From Pacificitalea sp040119125 (lineage in GTDB: Bacteria > Pseudomonadota > Alphaproteobacteria > Rhodobacterales > Rhodobacteraceae), in NCBI GenBank assembly GCA_040119125.1, contig JBEDTR010000001.1, positions 310,001-374,000 of the forward strand: 64,000 nucleotides of DNA. Reading direction: 5' to 3'. Position numbers and translations under genes: made by a program. Positions 59,798-64,000 of this stretch are shown here, piece by piece (position 1 is the first letter of the stretch; every line of letters begins with the position of its first letter). The notes under the pieces were generated by a model that was given only the letters and a program-made list of their open reading frames with translations, was not told where the DNA came from and did not search any database.

Positions 59798-61375
59798 ATG
59801 CTGTTTCTGCGCCGCTCACTTGTCGGGCTTTTTCTGTTTTCGGTGACGCTGGGGCTGATGGCCTGGGCGGGGGGTATGTTCTGGGGCGCGCTGCAAGAAC
59901 GGCTGAACCGCGAAGTGCAGGCCCGCCCGGCGCGGGAGCGGGTCGTAGGGGTCAATGTGATCGAAATCGCGCCCGCCACGGTCACCCCGGTGCTGACGGC
60001 CTTTGGCGAGATCCGCAGCCGCCGCACGCTGGAACTGCGGGCGTCTGCGGCGGGGCGGGTGATTGAGCTGACCGAAAGTTTCGAGGATGGCGGCGAGGTG
60101 CGCGCAGGGCAGGTTCTGGCGCGGATCGATCCGACGGATGCAGAGGCGGCGCTGGAACTGGCCCGCACCGATCTGGCGGAGGCCGAGGACGAATTGCGCG
60201 ATGCGCGCGTCGCGGTCACGCTGGCGCAGGATGAGCTGACCGGCGCGCGCTCTCAGGCGGAGCTTCGGACGCAGGCCCTGACCCGGCAGCGCGATCTGCA
60301 ATCGCGGGGCATCGGTTCGGCCGCGGCAGTGGAAGAAGCGGCGTTGCAGGCGTCAGCGGCGGAGCAATCGGTCCTGTCGCAGCGACAGGCCATCGCCACT
60401 GCGGAAAGCCGTGTCGATCAGGCGGGCAACGCGCTGTCGCGGCAGCGGCTGGCCGTGGCGGAGGCCGAGCGGGCGCTGGCCGATACCGAATTGCGCGCAG
60501 GTTTCGACGGGATCATGGCCGAGGTCACGGCGGTCGAAGGCGGGCTGGTCACGGAAAACGAGATCTTGGGTCAGTTGATCGACCCCGGCGCGCTGGAAGT
60601 GGCGTTCCGGGTGTCCACCTCGCAATATGCGCGGCTGCTGGACGAAAGCGGCAGTCTGATCGACCTGCCGATTGCCGTCAGTCTGGACGTGATGGGCGAG
60701 GATCTGAGCGTCGCGGGCACGATCAGCCGGGTGTCGGCGCAGGCCGGTGAGGGGCTGACAGGGCGGCTGATCTTTGCCCGGCTGGAGCGGATCGGCGGCT
60801 TTCGCCCCGGCGATTTCGTGACCGTGCAGGTCGAGGAGCCGGAATTGCGCGACATGGTGGTGCTGCCCGCCGCCGCCGTATCCGCCACGGGCGAGGTGCT
60901 GGTGGTGGGCGCGGATAATCGGCTGGACGTGGCGCAGGTGCAGATCGCGCGGCGACAGGGCAATGAGGTGATCGTGACGGCCTCGGGTCTGGCCGGGGCA
61001 CGAGTGGTGTGCGAACGCTCGCCCCTGCTGGGCGCGGGTATCCTGACGCGGGTTTTGAATGATGAGGCCGAAGACGTCGCCGCGGATGGCGGGCCCGAAG
61101 GCAAGCCCGAAGGCAGGCCCGGCGGCAGGCAGTCGGGGGCGCGGCAGGGGGGCGAGCGGGGTGGAAATAAACCCGGCGCTGCCGCCGACACCGCCGATGC
61201 GGCTGCGGGCGAGTTGGTGACGCTGGATGCCGAACGGCGCGCGCGGCTGGTGCAATTTGTCGAGGCCAATACCCGGATGCCGGATCAGGCCAAGGCGCGG
61301 GTGCTGGCGCAGCTTTCGGGTGATCAGGTCCCCGCCGAGCTGATCGCGCAGCTTGAATCGCGGATGGGGGGCTAG
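59798..61375 (+). CDS. RND efflux periplasmic adaptor subunit
   Basis: A 525-aa membrane-fusion protein. An N-terminal membrane anchor (LVGLFLFSVTLGLMAWAGGMF) leads to a lipoyl/barrel-sandwich domain (LRASAAGRVIELTESFEDGGEVRAG near residue 80) and a long helical hairpin of about 100 residues. A beta-barrel domain follows. The last about 110 residues are Gly/Arg/Glu-rich then helical, longer than in AcrA or MexA. The start ATG at 59798 is chosen because the anchor begins there. It is 4 nt from the pump gene. Confidence 0.9.
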   Translation: MLFLRRSLVGLFLFSVTLGLMAWAGGMFWGALQERLNREVQARPARERVVGVNVIEIAPATVTPVLTAFGEIRSRRTLELRASAAGRVIELTESFEDGGEVRAGQVLARIDPTDAEAALELARTDLAEAEDELRDARVAVTLAQDELTGARSQAELRTQALTRQRDLQSRGIGSAAAVEEAALQASAAEQSVLSQRQAIATAESRVDQAGNALSRQRLAVAEAERALADTELRAGFDGIMAEVTAVEGGLVTENEILGQLIDPGALEVAFRVSTSQYARLLDESGSLIDLPIAVSLDVMGEDLSVAGTISRVSAQAGEGLTGRLIFARLERIGGFRPGDFVTVQVEEPELRDMVVLPAAAVSATGEVLVVGADNRLDVAQVQIARRQGNEVIVTASGLAGARVVCERSPLLGAGILTRVLNDEAEDVAADGGPEGKPEGRPGGRQSGARQGGERGGNKPGAAADTADAAAGELVTLDAERRARLVQFVEANTRMPDQAKARVLAQLSGDQVPAELIAQLESRMGG

Positions 61376-61379
61376 TCCG

Positions 61380-64000
61380 ATGGCTGTGCGCAAGCTTGCC
61401 TCCGACAGCCGCGCCAGCGGTATCCTGAGCTACTTTACCCGCCACCGCACCGCCGCGAACCTTGTCGTGCTGCTGCTGATCGTGGCGGGGCTGGCGGCGT
61501 TTCCGCGGATGCGGGCGCAGTTTTTCCCCGACATCGTAACCGATGAAATCGATGTGTCGGTGTCATGGGACGGCGCCGGGGCGGAGGATGTGGACGGCGC
61601 GATTGTCGAATTGCTGGAGCCTGCTCTGCTGGCGGTCGAAGGGGTCGAAAGCTCGGAAAGTCGCAGCAGCGAGGGCCGCGCCAATATTGAGCTGACCTTC
61701 GAACCGGGCTGGGACATGGGGCGCGCGTCGGATGATGTGCAACAGGCGGTGGATGCGCTGTCGAACCTGCCCGAGGATGCCGATGACCCCCGTGTCAGTC
61801 GCGGCGGCTGGCGTGACCGGGTGACGGATGTGGTGGTGAACGGGCCGGTGGGCGTGGACCAATTGGGCCGCTTTGCCGACGAAATGGTCACGCGCCTGTT
61901 CGCCGAAGGTGTGACCCAGACCACCATTCGTGGCGTCGTCGCGCCGGAGGTTCTGGTCGAGGTGCCGACCGCCGCGCTGATCCGCAATGATGTGAGCATG
62001 TCCGACATCGCGACCGCCATCGCAGCAGAGGCCGAGGCCGATCCGGCGGGCGATGTCGAAGGGGCCAATGCCCGTGTGCGCACCGGCACCGCCAAGCGCG
62101 CCCCCGATCAGATCGCAGGCATCGTGCTGCGCAGCAACGCCGACGGCTCCCAGCTGACGGTGGGAGATGTGGCGCAGGTGCGGGTGCTGGGTATCGACCG
62201 GGACCGCACCTATTATGTTGGCGACAATCAAGCGGTGTCGATCCGGGTGGACCGCTCGCAAAGCGGCGATGCCATCGACATTCAGCGGCAGGTCGAGGCG
62301 GTCGCAGGCGAGATGATGTTGAGCCTGCCCGAAGGCGTGCGCATCGACCTGATCCGCACCCGATCCGAGGAAATCACCGGACGGCTGGATATCTTGCTGG
62401 AAAACGGGCTGACCGGGCTGGCGCTGGTGGTGGGGCTTTTGTTTCTGTTTCTGAATGCGCGCACGGCGATCTGGGTCGCGGCGGGCATTCCGGTCGCGAT
62501 GCTGGCGGCGATCGCTTTGATGTATGCGGCGGGGCTGACGCTGAACATGATTTCGCTGTTTGCGCTGATCATCACGCTGGGCATCGTCGTGGATGACGCC
62601 ATCGTGGTGGGCGAGCATGCCGATTTCCGCCATCGCAAACTGGGCGAAAGCCCTGTCGTCGCCGCCGAGACCGCAGCGCGGCGCATGGCAGGGCCGGTGT
62701 TTTCAGCGACGGTCACCACCGTGCTGGCCTTCTCGGGATTGACGATGATCGAAGGGCGGTTCGGGGATATGATTTCCGACATTCCGTTCACGGTGATCGT
62801 GGTCTTGATCGCGTCGCTGGTGGAATGTTTCCTGATCTTGCCCAACCACATGGCCCATGCGCTGGCGGCGTCGAACCCGACGGCGTGGTATGACGCGCCG
62901 TCGCGCACGGTGAACCGGGGCTTCAACTGGGTGCAGTTGCACCTGTTCCGCCCGCTGATGCGCGGCGTGATCCGCGCGCGTTACCCGGTGCTGGCGGTGA
63001 TGGTGCTGATCTTGACGACGCAGGTGGTGCTGTTCGTGCGCGGCGATGTGCAATGGCGGTTCTTCTCCTCGCCCGAGCAGCCCTCGGTTTCGGCGAATTT
63101 CGCTATGGCGCCGGGGGCGCGGCGCGAGGACACGTTCGAGCAGATGCGTATGATGCAACAGGCGGTGGCCGAAATCGGCGCGCGCTATGAGGTGGAATAC
63201 GGACTGAACCCGATTGCCTATGCGCTGGCTGAAATCGGCGGCAATACCGGGCGCGCGCTGGCCGGGTCCGAAGATAAGGACGCCGATCAGCTTGGCTCAA
63301 TGGCGGTGGAACTGATCGAGCCGGATCTGCGGCCCTATAGCTCCTACCAATTCGTGGAAGACCTGACCGCCGCCGTGCCGCAGCATCCGCTTACCGAAAC
63401 GCTGAGCTTCCGCCGCTGGGGTTCCGGGCCGGGGGGCGATTCGCTCGATGTGCAGATTTCGGGCGCGGAGGTGACCACGCTGAAGGCCGCCGCGGAGGCA
63501 TTGAAAGCCGCCGTCAGCCAATTCGGCGAGGTGTCGGCGGTCGAAGATACGCTGGCCTATGACAAAGAGGAAATGGTGCTGGAACTGACCCCGCAGGGGC
63601 AGGCGCTGGGCTTTACCATCGGGGATCTGGGGCAGGTTCTGCGCAACCGTCTGGGCGGGATCGAAGCGGCGACCTATCCGGTGGGCGCGCGATCCGCAGC
63701 GATCCGGGTGGAATTGCCGGAGGCGGAATTGACCGCCGATTTCCTCGACACCACGCGGATGCGCACGGCGTCGGGCGATTATGTGCCGCTGGCCGATATC
63801 GTGAATGTCGAAACCCGCAGCGGATTTTCCACCATCCGGCGGGAAAATGGCATTCGGGTGGTGTCGGTCTTTGGCGATATCTCCGAAGACGATCCCGCCC
63901 GCGCGCAGGAGGTCACGACCCAAATCCAAGAGGAGATCCTGCCCGGTATCGAGGAGCGTTTCGGCGTCGTCACCCGCATGTCCGGGTTGGCCGAGCAGGA
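61380..64000 (+). CDS. RND efflux pump permease (partial, C-terminus off window)
   Basis: 873 residues are visible, of about 1,050-1,150 in the family. The first membrane helix at about 25-40 (ANLVVLLLIVAGLAAFPRM) precedes FFPDIVTDEIDVSVSWDGAGAEDVD, the usual start of the first periplasmic domain. Helices 2-6 include ITLGIVVDDAIVVGEHADFRH near 400, the RND signature with proton-relay Asp residues. The second periplasmic domain starts near 540. The sequence is of the divergent AcrB-like type common in marine alphaproteobacteria; the substrate is unknown. Confidence 0.92.
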   Translation, partial: MAVRKLASDSRASGILSYFTRHRTAANLVVLLLIVAGLAAFPRMRAQFFPDIVTDEIDVSVSWDGAGAEDVDGAIVELLEPALLAVEGVESSESRSSEGRANIELTFEPGWDMGRASDDVQQAVDALSNLPEDADDPRVSRGGWRDRVTDVVVNGPVGVDQLGRFADEMVTRLFAEGVTQTTIRGVVAPEVLVEVPTAALIRNDVSMSDIATAIAAEAEADPAGDVEGANARVRTGTAKRAPDQIAGIVLRSNADGSQLTVGDVAQVRVLGIDRDRTYYVGDNQAVSIRVDRSQSGDAIDIQRQVEAVAGEMMLSLPEGVRIDLIRTRSEEITGRLDILLENGLTGLALVVGLLFLFLNARTAIWVAAGIPVAMLAAIALMYAAGLTLNMISLFALIITLGIVVDDAIVVGEHADFRHRKLGESPVVAAETAARRMAGPVFSATVTTVLAFSGLTMIEGRFGDMISDIPFTVIVVLIASLVECFLILPNHMAHALAASNPTAWYDAPSRTVNRGFNWVQLHLFRPLMRGVIRARYPVLAVMVLILTTQVVLFVRGDVQWRFFSSPEQPSVSANFAMAPGARREDTFEQMRMMQQAVAEIGARYEVEYGLNPIAYALAEIGGNTGRALAGSEDKDADQLGSMAVELIEPDLRPYSSYQFVEDLTAAVPQHPLTETLSFRRWGSGPGGDSLDVQISGAEVTTLKAAAEALKAAVSQFGEVSAVEDTLAYDKEEMVLELTPQGQALGFTIGDLGQVLRNRLGGIEAATYPVGARSAAIRVELPEAELTADFLDTTRMRTASGDYVPLADIVNVETRSGFSTIRRENGIRVVSVFGDISEDDPARAQEVTTQIQEEILPGIEERFGVVTRMSGLAEQ

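Overview
The window is a GC-rich (roughly 64% by eye) stretch of a chromosome from an alphaproteobacterium, most likely a marine Rhodobacteraceae (Roseobacter-type) member. The gene set supports this: crotonyl-CoA carboxylase/reductase with ethylmalonyl-CoA mutase, a LuxR/LuxI acyl-homoserine-lactone pair, a beta-ketoadipate pair (pcaD-pcaB), an HvrA/H-NS-like protein, TIGR02302, TIGR02186 and DUF1523 families, and the zinc-ribbon/ftsE/ftsX/plsC order. It reads as core chromosome: I found no integrase, transposase, phage gene, CRISPR array, rRNA or recognisable tRNA.

Layout. 1-2.2 kb: end of a protocatechuate operon and an H-NS-like gene. 2.4-7.4 kb: ethylmalonyl-CoA pathway genes ecm and ccr around a PlsB-like acyltransferase. 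7.7-9.3 kb: quorum-sensing locus (small ORF, luxR, luxI). 9.4-12.7 kb: RecD-like helicase, TIGR02186 protein and TauE/SafE permease. 12.8-17.5 kb: complete BMP-type nucleoside/purine ABC importer. 17.7-19.4 kb: rimI, tsaB and a NifU-like Fe-S scaffold. 19.6-25.6 kb: ABC-2 exporter, panB, an orphan peptide-type binding protein, DUF1523 and ispH. 25.7-31.2 kb: the classical rimP-nusA-ylxR-infB operon with a strong terminator in its leader. 31.5-38.6 kb: a hypothetical gene, pip, ubiG, lysA and a large TIGR02302 membrane protein. 39-47 kb: zinc-ribbon protein, ftsEX, plsC and polA. 47.5-53.7 kb: a coiled-coil membrane protein with an OmpA-type protein, ubiA/rsmE head to head, a membrane protein and gshA. 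53.7-58.1 kb: pyrB, a tail-anchored unknown, a PyrC-like pseudo-dihydroorotase, plsY and DUF805. 58.2-64 kb: a cysteine-poor uracil-DNA glycosylase, moaB and an RND pump that runs off the window.

The least explained parts are non-coding. Between plsC and polA lies an array of four units of 180-182 bp. A separate intergenic repeat of about 170 bp occurs at 38.7-39.0 kb and, inverted, at 57.0-57.1 kb. Upstream of polA are a perfect 24-bp palindrome and a degenerate 13-bp tandem repeat. A perfect 10-bp-stem hairpin covers the luxI ribosome binding site, and a premature terminator sits in the rimP leader. Protein-level oddities are the dihydroorotase-like protein without its metal ligands, a uracil-DNA glycosylase that lacks three of the four expected Fe-S cysteines, and an FtsX with a long proline-rich N-terminus. 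I did not find a clear new multi-gene system; the repeat families and the quorum-sensing leader are the best candidates for new biology.
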